DNA from: Tateyamaria sp.
Lineage (GTDB): Bacteria > Pseudomonadota > Alphaproteobacteria > Rhodobacterales > Rhodobacteraceae
DNA length: 9,523 nt
Direction of reading: 5' to 3'
Assembly (NCBI GenBank): GCA_018668195.1
Contig: JABITU010000106.1
Location: 1 to 9,523 of the forward strand
Every line of letters begins with the position of its first letter. Within the stretch, counting starts at the first letter, position 1. The position numbers and the translations under genes are program-made. This document shows, piece by piece, positions 1-7,274 of this stretch. The notes below the pieces were generated by a model. That model made no database searches, was not told the DNA's origin, and was given only the letters and a program-made list of their open reading frames with translations.

Positions 1-1739
1 AACGCCCCCGAAAAAATGTCTCGTACCAGGCTTTGGCTGCCAAAGCCGACCGCCACGCCCACAATTCCGGCCCCAGCAAAGAGCGGGCCCACGTTTACCC
101 CAAGCTCCATCAAGCCAATCAGGAACACAGTTGCAACGATCACAATGAGTATGAAGTTCCGGAACAGGGGCAGCAGGGTCGCCAAACGTGACGCACTTGT
201 GCCGCCCCCTTCGTCGCCCAGTTCGCCCGCTTCGATGTCGCCCTGTTCTTCTACGATCTTTTTGTCAACCCAGATGCGAAAGGCATTATAGCCAATATAG
301 CCAAGAAACAGGATCACCACGATGTCAAAGGATCGGTCCGCAATACTGTTTGCCATGATCCCGGCATTCCCGCTCCACATAACGACAAAGGCGTAAAGGC
401 CAGCCACAAAAGCAATAATGCCAGCAATCCGCTGCGCGAGCTCTTCAAAGTTGGTTAGCCCTTTACTGCGTGGAATAAGTGTTGCTACGGGCACTGCTGT
501 TTCTGTGCCTTTTAGCGCAGCTTGTGCTACAATCCGGCGCGAACGAGTAAAATTCCTTTCGATGAAGAAGTTGAGCACGCCATAGACGACAATAATTGTC
601 GTCAAAATCACCCATCCTCCGACCAACAAGGGCACGGTTTCAGGCTCGCCTATGATCAATTGGAAGGTCTGGTTGCTCCAGGCAAAGACAAAAAACAAGA
701 TGCTGATGGGTGCCCAAGCGCGCGATAAGGCTCGCAGCACCAAGGTTGTTGATTCCAATGGGGTACCGTTCAAAAGCGCATTGCTTACGGCGCGGTGATT
801 GAACAGGACGAGAGCCACGCTTTGCACCATCACAAGGAACGACAGCAGAGAATAAAGGAACACATATACCTCAGCGTTCAGGCCAAGTTCCTGAATCCAG
901 ATTCCAAACAAGATGGCCCCAAGACCTAGAAATGTCCCCATGGACATCCAATTGAAAAGGCGCTTTGCATCCTGATCTGAGAGCAATGGAATGCGGTACT
1001 GCGATAGAAATGGCGACAGGATCATGCGCCAGACGCTGATCACGAGCCGGATCAGGAAAAAACCGACATTGATCAGGACTGCGGTGAATTGCAGGGCAGG
1101 ATCTTCAAGAGAGCCAAAAATGATCGTACCGAGGATATATGCCACCACGATTGCAACCAAAATACCTATGACGCCCATGAAAAAGCGGAACATCAGAAAC
1201 GGCATTTTCTCTGCATAGCCTTGCGGCTTTTCTATTATCCTCGCCATCACAAAACGTTTGATGATCCGTTTGCCATAGATTTCTTGTGCAAAGACCATGC
1301 CCGCACCAAGCATAAGCATGCTGAAGAACAAGACTTTGGCATAGGCAAAGATTGTGCCATCTGGGCTGGTGGCGCGCAGGATGTATAGCACTTCGTTTAA
1401 AGCGTTGGGCAGCCCAAGCAATCTCTCGACGAGCGCTGCACGAAAGGCCCCGGCGCTCTCTTGCATGGACATCATGGACGAGCTTTCTGCCCTTATCGTA
1501 TCCGCAGACGGGTTATCCCCAATTTGAGTTATGATGGTGCCATCACTGTCGATGACAACGACGCTAACCCCATTTTCGCTGGCACTTCGCATAATCTTGG
1601 CGATTTCGCTATCGGCTGCCGGCGGTGTTGTGGCACCTACAACTGACGTGAGGCCTTGCGCTGCGACTGGGCTTGAAAGCAGGCCTACCAGTCCGAGGAT
1701 GAAACAGGCGAAAAGCCCGAAAATCAATTGATTTTTCAC
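1..1739 (-). CDS. MscS-family mechanosensitive ion channel, large form (C-terminus beyond window)
   Basis: An inner-membrane channel that would open under membrane tension and release solutes on hypo-osmotic shock. The minus strand is open from a GTG at 1739-1737 to base 1, giving 579 residues without a stop. The GTG has an in-frame TAG 15 bases upstream and an AGGACGG ribosome-binding site about 7 bases upstream, which fixes the start. Residues 1-28 form a signal peptide (hydrophobic stretch, then SPVAAQ). A periplasmic domain follows to about residue 130, then about ten hydrophobic segments (roughly 133-151, 181-210, 216-238, 266-283, 290-313, 343-362, 370-393, 435-458, 470-490, 526-548). 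Residues 555-578 carry the glycine/alanine-rich pore helix TM3 of MscS (GAGIVGVAVGFGSQS, then LVRDIFSG), the diagnostic motif. The cytoplasmic beta domain and cage lie outside the window. The architecture resembles the large E. coli paralogue YbiO more than the three-helix MscS; that subgroup call is inferred. Divergent from the glycan operon and probably unrelated to it. Confidence 0.93.
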   Translation of the reverse strand, partial: MKNQLIFGLFACFILGLVGLLSSPVAAQGLTSVVGATTPPAADSEIAKIMRSASENGVSVVVIDSDGTIITQIGDNPSADTIRAESSSMMSMQESAGAFRAALVERLLGLPNALNEVLYILRATSPDGTIFAYAKVLFFSMLMLGAGMVFAQEIYGKRIIKRFVMARIIEKPQGYAEKMPFLMFRFFMGVIGILVAIVVAYILGTIIFGSLEDPALQFTAVLINVGFFLIRLVISVWRMILSPFLSQYRIPLLSDQDAKRLFNWMSMGTFLGLGAILFGIWIQELGLNAEVYVFLYSLLSFLVMVQSVALVLFNHRAVSNALLNGTPLESTTLVLRALSRAWAPISILFFVFAWSNQTFQLIIGEPETVPLLVGGWVILTTIIVVYGVLNFFIERNFTRSRRIVAQAALKGTETAVPVATLIPRSKGLTNFEELAQRIAGIIAFVAGLYAFVVMWSGNAGIMANSIADRSFDIVVILFLGYIGYNAFRIWVDKKIVEEQGDIEAGELGDEGGGTSASRLATLLPLFRNFILIVIVATVFLIGLMELGVNVGPLFAGAGIVGVAVGFGSQSLVRDIFSGA

Positions 1740-1770
1740 GATTTGTCCGTCCTACGCATAGTTTTTTCTA

Positions 1771-1799
1771 GTAATATGCTACGGGCATCGGCAACACAA
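1771..1799 (-). promoter_or_regulatory. Candidate sigma-70 promoter of the MscS-type gene
   Basis: On the minus strand a TTGTGT hexamer (1799-1794) is followed after 17 bases by TATTAC (1776-1771), which matches four of six positions of the -10 consensus. Transcription would begin near 1764, leaving a leader of about 25 bases before the GTG start with its AGGACGG site. Spacing is ideal but the -35 match is only three of six, so this is a suggestion. Confidence 0.35.
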
Positions 1800-1935
1800 T
1801 CGGGCGCGAAGCCTTAGGGCGCTAGGATTTAATGAGGGGTATGATTTAGTTAAAGGGCCTGCCCGTGTAAATGCTCACTCTTTGTCGTCTTAATGTGTGC
1901 TGTAAGCAACGGGTCGCGCTGGGTTTAGCGCCTCT

Positions 1936-1963
1936 CTTGGAAAATTGCATATGGTGGTATACG
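1936..1963 (+). promoter_or_regulatory. Weak candidate promoter of the glycan operon
   Basis: CTTGGA at 1936-1941 and TATACG at 1958-1963 are separated by 16 bases and would start transcription near 1970, leaving a leader of about 60 bases before the first gene at 2032. Both hexamers are imperfect and other A/T-rich hexamers in the region could serve equally well. Mapping of the 5' end would settle it. Confidence 0.22.
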
Positions 1964-2031
1964 CCTTTAGGGATTCTTTTGGCGCAGGCTGTGAGGTCGC
2001 CCAAATACGTATAGGATAGAAGACAAGAATT

Positions 2032-3255
2032 ATGGGCCAATCGACATTCGCAGCGCCAAAACAGGTTGGTACGCACCCGCGGCGCGTAGTGCTGTATAGC
2101 CACGATACGTTTGGGCTGGGCCATCTGCGGCGCAGTCGGGCGCTTGCTTCGGCGCTGACCCAATCGGGAGCTGCTGCCTCAGCTATCATCTTGACGGGCA
2201 GTCCAGTTGCGGGCCGTTTTACATTCCCCGAAGCGGTGGATCATGTGCGGCTTCCTGGTGTCAAAAAGCTGGGCGATGGATCTTATGCCAGCCAGGCCAG
2301 CGGTATGGACATTGATGCAACGACGGCCCTGCGTGCAGGGTTGATTCAATCCACGGTCGCCCAGTACGACCCTGATTTGCTGATCGTTGACAAAGAACCG
2401 ACGGGATTTCGTGGTGAATTGATCCCGACGCTTGAAATGCTAAACGGGTCTGGAAAGACCAAAATCGTGCTAGGACTGCGCGACGTGCTGGATGAACCCG
2501 AAGTGCTGGCCGCCGAATGGGACCGAAAGGGTGCGGTCGAGGCAACAGAGGCATTTTACAACGAAATTTGGGTTTATGGCGTAAAGTCTGTTTATGATCC
2601 GACAAAGGGCTTGCCACTGTCAGACCGCGCGCGCGCACGTACCTACTGGACTGGCTATTTGCGACGGGAAATCGTTGACCCTGCGGACGTGCCGGAAGAA
2701 CCTTATGTCCTGATTACGCCGGGAGGTGGCGGCGATGGGCAGGCGATGGTCAATCTGGTGTTGAAAGCTTATGAACAAGACCCAACGCTAGGACCCGACG
2801 CGGTGTTGGTCTACGGGCCGTTCTTATCTGGCGACACCCGCGATGCTTTCGAAGCCCGGGTTGCAGCACTGAACGGCAGGGTCACGGCAACCGGTTTTGA
2901 CAGTCGTATCGAAGCGCTGTTTGCTGGTGCTGAAGGTGTTGTATCTATGGGTGGCTACAATACATTTTGCGAAGTACTTTCGTTTGATAAACGCGCAGTG
3001 ATTGTGCCGCGTACGCGACCCCGGCTAGAACAGTGGATTCGTGCCAACCGTGCTGAACAACTTGGTTTGGTTCGCAACCTCGACCAGTTCCGTGATGGCT
3101 TGACGCCGCAAAGTATGATTGCGGCCATACGTGACCTTCCCAGTCTGCGTCGCCCCTCTCAGTCGGGTGCAGATGGTTTGCTGGATGGGCTGGATGTCGT
3201 GATAAACCGGGCGCGTCAACTTATGTCGCAGCGCGTCAGGGATGCCGCCGAATGA
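2032..3255 (+). CDS. MurG-like GT-B glycosyltransferase (COG4671-type), first gene of the glycan operon
   Basis: A 407-residue soluble enzyme with a two-Rossmann GT-B layout, expected to transfer a sugar from a nucleotide donor to a cytoplasmic or membrane-bound acceptor. The N-terminal domain opens with a beta strand and the glycine loop SHDTFGLGHLRRS at residues 23-35, corresponding to the acceptor-side loop of MurG-type enzymes. The C-terminal domain has a strand plus TPGGGGDG (229-236), then SMGGYNTFCEVLSF (305-318), the counterpart of the donor-binding loop in GT28 C-terminal domains, and PRTRPRLEQWIRANR (326-340). No signal peptide or membrane helix is seen. The ATG at 2032 is the only good start before the first strand; its Shine-Dalgarno site is weak (AGAAGA, eight bases upstream). 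The stop overlaps the next ATG by four bases. It is a diverged paralogue of the gene at 6144. The glycosyltransferase call is strong; donor and acceptor are unknown. Confidence 0.85.
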   Translation: MGQSTFAAPKQVGTHPRRVVLYSHDTFGLGHLRRSRALASALTQSGAAASAIILTGSPVAGRFTFPEAVDHVRLPGVKKLGDGSYASQASGMDIDATTALRAGLIQSTVAQYDPDLLIVDKEPTGFRGELIPTLEMLNGSGKTKIVLGLRDVLDEPEVLAAEWDRKGAVEATEAFYNEIWVYGVKSVYDPTKGLPLSDRARARTYWTGYLRREIVDPADVPEEPYVLITPGGGGDGQAMVNLVLKAYEQDPTLGPDAVLVYGPFLSGDTRDAFEARVAALNGRVTATGFDSRIEALFAGAEGVVSMGGYNTFCEVLSFDKRAVIVPRTRPRLEQWIRANRAEQLGLVRNLDQFRDGLTPQSMIAAIRDLPSLRRPSQSGADGLLDGLDVVINRARQLMSQRVRDAAE

Positions 3256-4502
3256 CCAGCAAAGGCCCGTCGCTCGCCATCGTGGTAAAAGGATGGCCCC
3301 GCCTATCAGAGACATTTATCGCGCAAGAGCTGGTAGCTTTGGAGCGAGCGGGCATCGATTTTGCTATCTGGTCGTTGCGCAACCCGACCGATCACAAAAC
3401 ACATCCGCTGCATGATCAGCTGCGTGCGCCCGTCTATTACCTGCCCGAATATCTGCATCAAGAGCCGGTGCGCGTGCTCAGGGGGCTTTTCTGGGCGATG
3501 ACCCGGCGCGGGTTTGGCAATTCTTGTGGCAAGTTCCTTCGTGATCTGCGCCGCGACATGACACGTAACCGTATTCGCCGCTTTGGGCAGGCCTGCGTCA
3601 TGGCCCGCGAACTACCCAACGAAACGCAGGCACTTTATGCCCATTTCCTGCATACCCCGTCTTCTGTCGCGCGCTATGCTGCGATCATCTGCGGCGTTCC
3701 GTGGTCTTTCTCGGCGCATGCTAAGGATATCTGGACCTCCCCGGAATGGGAGCTGCGCGAAAAGCTAACTGCCAGAACGTCGGGGGCGGCCTTTGGTGCG
3801 ACCTGCACGGCGTTTGGAGCAGAACATCTGAGCGCACTTTCCAACGGAACACCTGTGAATCTTGTCTATCATGGTCTTGATCTGGGTCGCTTTCCCGCGC
3901 CACCGGACCGTGCGCACCGGACGACGGATACCCCATTCGCAATGGTTTCGGTTGGTCGATTGGTCGAGAAAAAGGGGTTCGACCGGTTGCTGGATGCTTT
4001 GGCCCTGTTACCTGCGCACATCAACTGGCACTGGACCCACATCGGTGGTGGCGAACTGGCCGCAGAGATGCGCGCGCACGCCGAAGGTTTAGGCCTGCAA
4101 GAAAGAATCACATGGCGCGGGGCCTGTGACCAGCCCGAAGTGATCGAGGCGATGCGCGCCAGTGATCTTTTTGTATTGCCCAGTCGGGTTGCGACCAACG
4201 GCGATCGGGACGGTTTGCCCAACGTTTTGATGGAGGCCGCCAGTCAACGTTTACCAATTCTGTCCACACCGGTTTCAGCGATTCCAGAATTCATCGATGA
4301 TGGTGTACACGGCATATTGTGCGCCGATGAGCCAGACGTTCTTGCCGCGCAAATCACACGATTTGCTGATGCGCCAGATCTGGGGCCGACCATGGCTGCG
4401 GCTGCATTCGAACGCCTGCAATCAGACTTTCGAATGCAACCGGGGATCGATCACCTTGCCAAGCGTTTGCGCGCGATCATGGGTGGCCTGCCAGGCGTAT
4501 GA
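3252..4502 (+). CDS. GT4 glycosyltransferase, WcaL/AmsK-like
   Basis: A 416-residue retaining-type glycosyltransferase of GT-B fold, similar to enzymes of colanic-acid and amylovoran assembly (WcaL, AmsK) that extend lipid-linked oligosaccharides. The N-terminus has the characteristic VVKGWPRLSETFIAQEL (11-27), with an acceptor-domain histidine region HAHFLH-like at 129-134 and SAHAKDIW (154-161). The donor domain begins with SVGRLVEKKGFDRLLDAL (233-250), continues with HIGGGEL (263-269), and has NGDRDGLPNVLMEA (316-329). In the last motif the first acid of the usual EX7E signature is an aspartate (D320), the second is E328. No signal peptide or membrane helix is evident. The ATG shares four bases with the preceding stop, and AGGGA lies nine bases upstream, inside the previous gene. 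The substrate sugar cannot be inferred. Confidence 0.9.
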   Translation: MTSKGPSLAIVVKGWPRLSETFIAQELVALERAGIDFAIWSLRNPTDHKTHPLHDQLRAPVYYLPEYLHQEPVRVLRGLFWAMTRRGFGNSCGKFLRDLRRDMTRNRIRRFGQACVMARELPNETQALYAHFLHTPSSVARYAAIICGVPWSFSAHAKDIWTSPEWELREKLTARTSGAAFGATCTAFGAEHLSALSNGTPVNLVYHGLDLGRFPAPPDRAHRTTDTPFAMVSVGRLVEKKGFDRLLDALALLPAHINWHWTHIGGGELAAEMRAHAEGLGLQERITWRGACDQPEVIEAMRASDLFVLPSRVATNGDRDGLPNVLMEAASQRLPILSTPVSAIPEFIDDGVHGILCADEPDVLAAQITRFADAPDLGPTMAAAAFERLQSDFRMQPGIDHLAKRLRAIMGGLPGV

Positions 4503-5566
4503 CAATTGCTTTCTACGCTCCGCTTAAATCCCCGAAGCACCCTGTTCCATCTGGTGACAGAGCCATGGCACGGGCCATTCTTGCAGCACTTGAACACGGG
4601 GGCTTTGATGTCTCGCTGGTTTCTGAATTGCGGATCTATGACAAATTCGGAGATGTCGGCGAACAGGCCCGGCTTGCATCTGCGGCCAAGCTTGAAGTGG
4701 CCCGGCTGTTGGCGGATCCGGCCGCATCTTTGTGGCGCGCTTGGGTGACCTATCACAATTACTACAAGGCACCTGACCTGATTGGCCCCGCCGTTTGCGA
4801 GGGTTTGGGTATTCCTTATTTTCAGGTGGAAAGCACGCGAGCACGCAAGCGGCTGTCTGGTCCGTGGGCAGAATTTGCCCATGCCGCAGAGGCGGCCAGC
4901 GATGCAGCGCATACAATTTTTTACGTCACCCAACGCGATGCTGAAACCCTGCGACGAGATGCGCCGGACGGGCAAAATTTGATCAATCTGCCACCGTTTC
5001 TGGCCCGCGCCAAGATGCCGCCCGAGAGTACGCGCACTGGCCCTATGTTAAGTGTTGGGATGATGCGCCCGGGGGACAAGCTAGCCTCGTACAGATTGAT
5101 CGCAGACGCGCTTGCGCACCTGCCGCAAGGACTTGACTGGGCGTTGGAGATTGCGGGCGATGGGCCGGTGCGCGCAGATGTCGCCGATATCATGTCTCCG
5201 TTTCAGAAACGTGTAACGCTGCTTGGCGCGTTGGATGCCGAGCCGCTGGAAAAAGCATACGCGCAAGCCAGTCTGTTTTTCTGGCCCGGCGTCAACGAGG
5301 CCTTTGGTCTTGTTTATCTTGAGGCGCAGGCCGCTGGTCTTCCTGTTGTTGCGCAGGATCGTCCCGGAGTCTGTGATGTTGTTTACGGTCGGCATCCCGA
5401 CCCACAAGAGGGGCCCAAAGCCATGGCACATCAAATCGCTCACCTGTTGAGCAACGACATTGAACGGAATCAGACCGGGCGCGCTGCGCGCAACATGGTT
5501 GGCTCACGACACCTGATCGGTGCGGCAGCGGCTAAACTGAAATCCGTCCTAGGGCCGGTGCTATGA
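4499..5566 (+). CDS. GT4-family glycosyltransferase
   Basis: A 355-residue GT-B enzyme. The N-terminus FYAPLKSPKHPVPSGDRAMA (5-24) is a conserved opening with an acceptor loop PSGDR, followed by an alpha/beta domain. The second domain starts with SVGMMRPGDKLASY (185-198), the usual donor-side opening, then IAGDGP (218-223) and VTLLGAL (239-245). The catalytic-site signature PGVNEAFGLVYLEAQAAGLPV (263-283) carries E267 and E275, a perfect EX7E pair, and is followed by DRPGVCDVV, which should contact the nucleotide diphosphate. It overlaps the upstream gene by ATGA and starts without a strong Shine-Dalgarno (only CAGG), consistent with translational coupling. It is not close to the preceding GT4 enzyme, so the two probably catalyse different linkages. 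Substrate unknown. Confidence 0.88.
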   Translation: MTIAFYAPLKSPKHPVPSGDRAMARAILAALEHGGFDVSLVSELRIYDKFGDVGEQARLASAAKLEVARLLADPAASLWRAWVTYHNYYKAPDLIGPAVCEGLGIPYFQVESTRARKRLSGPWAEFAHAAEAASDAAHTIFYVTQRDAETLRRDAPDGQNLINLPPFLARAKMPPESTRTGPMLSVGMMRPGDKLASYRLIADALAHLPQGLDWALEIAGDGPVRADVADIMSPFQKRVTLLGALDAEPLEKAYAQASLFFWPGVNEAFGLVYLEAQAAGLPVVAQDRPGVCDVVYGRHPDPQEGPKAMAHQIAHLLSNDIERNQTGRAARNMVGSRHLIGAAAAKLKSVLGPVL

Positions 5567-6153
5567 CCCGGCTGGCTCTTTTGCGTCACGGCCATACTGC
5601 GTGGAACCGTGCCGGACAAATACAGGGTCGAACAGACATACCGCTGGACGATGAAGCACGCGCGCATCTGGCCCAATTTTCTTTGCCGCCCGAGTGGGTC
5701 AATGCGGATCTTGTGGCCAGCCCTTTAAGCCGCGCGGTTGAGACAGGCCAGATCGTGGCTGGGCGCACGCCACGGACCGAGGCGGCATTGATGGAGATGA
5801 ACTGGGGTGACTGGGAAGGCGGACAAGGCGCTGTGTTACGTGCCGATCCCGAAAGCGGGTACCGCGACATCGAAAGCTGGGGCTGGAGCTATTGCCCACC
5901 GGGTGGTGAAAGCCCTTCTGCTCTGCGCGAGCGTCTTATGCCCTGGATGCAGGGCTTGAAAAATGACACGGTTGCCGTCTGCCACATCGGTGTCATGCGC
6001 GTGGTATTGGCATTGGCCACAGGCTGGGATTTTGACGGCCCGGCCCCCTTTCGGATCAAGCGAGACAGGCTGTTTGTCGTGAACGTGAAAGATGACAGAT
6101 TTACCGCAGAGTCCACGCCCATTCGCTTACTGAAAGCTACGCCATGCGAGTAA
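5563..6153 (+). CDS. Histidine phosphatase superfamily protein (phosphoglycerate-mutase-like)
   Basis: A 196-residue enzyme of histidine phosphatase branch 1. The start LALLRHGHTAWN (4-15) holds the RHG triad with R8 and the nucleophile H9, followed by QGRTDIPLD (21-29). R57 in SPLSRAVETG (53-62) is the second phosphate-binding arginine. MEMNWGDWEGG (77-87) gives the conserved acid E78 and the WEG turn. PPGGES (112-117) and H141 in VCHIGVMR complete the active site. All expected catalytic residues are therefore present. Family members act on phosphosugars, phosphoglycerate, alpha-ribazole phosphate and others, and sequence alone does not choose. Placement inside a glycosyltransferase operon suggests a sugar phosphate or phosphorylated glycan intermediate, but this is inference. 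Its ATG overlaps the previous stop by four bases with AGGG eight bases upstream. No signal peptide, so probably cytoplasmic. Confidence 0.9.
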   Translation: MTRLALLRHGHTAWNRAGQIQGRTDIPLDDEARAHLAQFSLPPEWVNADLVASPLSRAVETGQIVAGRTPRTEAALMEMNWGDWEGGQGAVLRADPESGYRDIESWGWSYCPPGGESPSALRERLMPWMQGLKNDTVAVCHIGVMRVVLALATGWDFDGPAPFRIKRDRLFVVNVKDDRFTAESTPIRLLKATPCE

Positions 6154-7274
6154 TGATCGCCGTGACCCATCTATTGGGCACAGGGCATCTTGCACGGGCG
6201 CTTACTTTGGCGCGAGCTTTTGCAGCGGCAGACAATGCAGTGACAATTGTGAGCGGAGGTACGTCGGTAGGCCATTTTGAAACCACCGGACTACGATTTG
6301 AACAACTGCCAGAGGTTAGGTCCAACGGAACGGATTTCACAACGCTTTTGGACCGTGACGGGCAGGTTGCAAGCCCCGCCATGCTCGTCGCGCGTCAGCA
6401 AAGGCTTCTCGCCATCTTAAGGGATGTTCAGCCTGATATTTTAATTACGGAACTGTTTCCTTTTGGCCGTCGAATTCTTCGGAACGAATTCATTGAGTTG
6501 TTGCAGGCAGGGCGAGATATGGCACTGCAGCCGGTCACCCTTGCATCAGTCCGTGATATTCTGGCGCCGCCGAGCAAACCAAGCAAAGTGACCTTTGCCG
6601 AAGATCTTATAAACCGTTTTTATCATGGCGTTCTGGTTCACGCCGACCCGGATGTGGTGCGGCTGGATCGCAGCTGGCCAGTCAGCGGCAGCTTGGAAAG
6701 GCGTCTTTACTATACCGGTTTTGTAGCACCGGCCCCACCCGCTGATCCCCCATCGCGTCAGGCTGGCGTTCTTGTCAGCGCTGGCGGTGGTAATGTCGGC
6801 GACAAGGTCTTTGGTGCTGCCTGCGACGCGGCCAGACTTTTGCCTGATGTCGCATGGTGTATATTGATTAGCGGCCCGGACGAACGGCGCACAAGGTTCG
6901 CCGCTTACGCGCCAAAAAATGTCACGATACAAGCGCCTCGCTCTGATTTTCGGCACCTTATGGCAACGGCAGATGTGTCTGTTTCGATGGTGGGCTACAA
7001 TACGGTAATGGATGTACTACAAACTGGAGTGCCTGCAGTTCTGATCCCATTCGACGACGGCGATGAAGTCGAACAAGGGCTGCGCGCCCAAGCACTTATA
7101 GCGTTACGGGCCACATCGCTGATCCGGCAGGATGTTTTGGATGGGGCATCTTTGGCTCGGGAAGTATCAGCGTTGATGACCCAATCCCGCCGCACGCCCA
7201 AAGCTGATGGCATGGACGGGGCCGCGGTTACCGTGAAAATCGCCCACCGACTGCATGTTGAGAGGGCGAAATGA
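6144..7274 (+). CDS. Second MurG-like GT-B glycosyltransferase (COG4671-type)
   Basis: A 376-residue GT-B enzyme, paralogous to the operon's first gene. Residues 4-20 (MIAVTHLLGTGHLARAL) carry the N-terminal glycine loop; DILITELFPFGRR (98-110) matches DLLIVDKEPTGFRG of the first gene; LYYTGFV (188-194), LVSAGGGNVGD (210-220) and SMVGYNTVMDVLQTG (281-295) follow, then IPFDDGDEVEQGLRAQAL (301-318) in the GT28-type C-terminal domain where donor nucleotide is bound. No membrane helix or signal peptide. Two starts are possible: ATG at 6144, overlapping the phosphatase by ten bases, or ATG at 6153, which forms TAATG with the phosphatase stop and shortens the protein by three residues. Neither has a strong Shine-Dalgarno site, so reinitiation is likely. 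Role: sugar transfer in the same pathway; substrates unknown. Confidence 0.84.
   Translation: MRVMIAVTHLLGTGHLARALTLARAFAAADNAVTIVSGGTSVGHFETTGLRFEQLPEVRSNGTDFTTLLDRDGQVASPAMLVARQQRLLAILRDVQPDILITELFPFGRRILRNEFIELLQAGRDMALQPVTLASVRDILAPPSKPSKVTFAEDLINRFYHGVLVHADPDVVRLDRSWPVSGSLERRLYYTGFVAPAPPADPPSRQAGVLVSAGGGNVGDKVFGAACDAARLLPDVAWCILISGPDERRTRFAAYAPKNVTIQAPRSDFRHLMATADVSVSMVGYNTVMDVLQTGVPAVLIPFDDGDEVEQGLRAQALIALRATSLIRQDVLDGASLAREVSALMTQSRRTPKADGMDGAAVTVKIAHRLHVERAK

Larger units (their letters stand above)
1740..2031. other. Divergent intergenic region between the channel gene and the glycan operon
   Basis: This 292-base stretch holds no convincing gene: the short open frames on either strand lack recognisable protein features. 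It must contain the promoters of both divergent units. Visible elements are the candidate minus-strand promoter at 1771-1799, a weak plus-strand promoter at 1936-1963, a small hairpin (GCGCT 1916-1920 with AGCGC 1927-1931, six-base loop) and an eight-base palindrome ATACGTAT at 2005-2012. It is visibly more AT-rich in patches than the coding DNA on its right. Confidence 0.6.

Noticed and set aside
16..1731. Several plus-strand open frames of 60-100 codons
   Set aside because: They are antisense to the uninterrupted MscS-type gene, whose pore-helix motif confirms the minus strand as coding.
2005..2012. Palindrome ATACGTAT just upstream of the operon
   Set aside because: Eight bases with no second copy nearby; too short to claim an operator.
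1846..2189. Two overlapping minus-strand open frames of about 100 codons across the divergent region
   Set aside because: Rich in arginine, cysteine and tryptophan without domain pattern, overlapping each other and the real gene start at 2032; no ribosome-binding site seen.
4451..4975. 174-codon open frame on the minus strand
   Set aside because: It lies opposite the well-supported GT4 genes, has no recognisable motif and reads like an antisense shadow of GC-rich codons.
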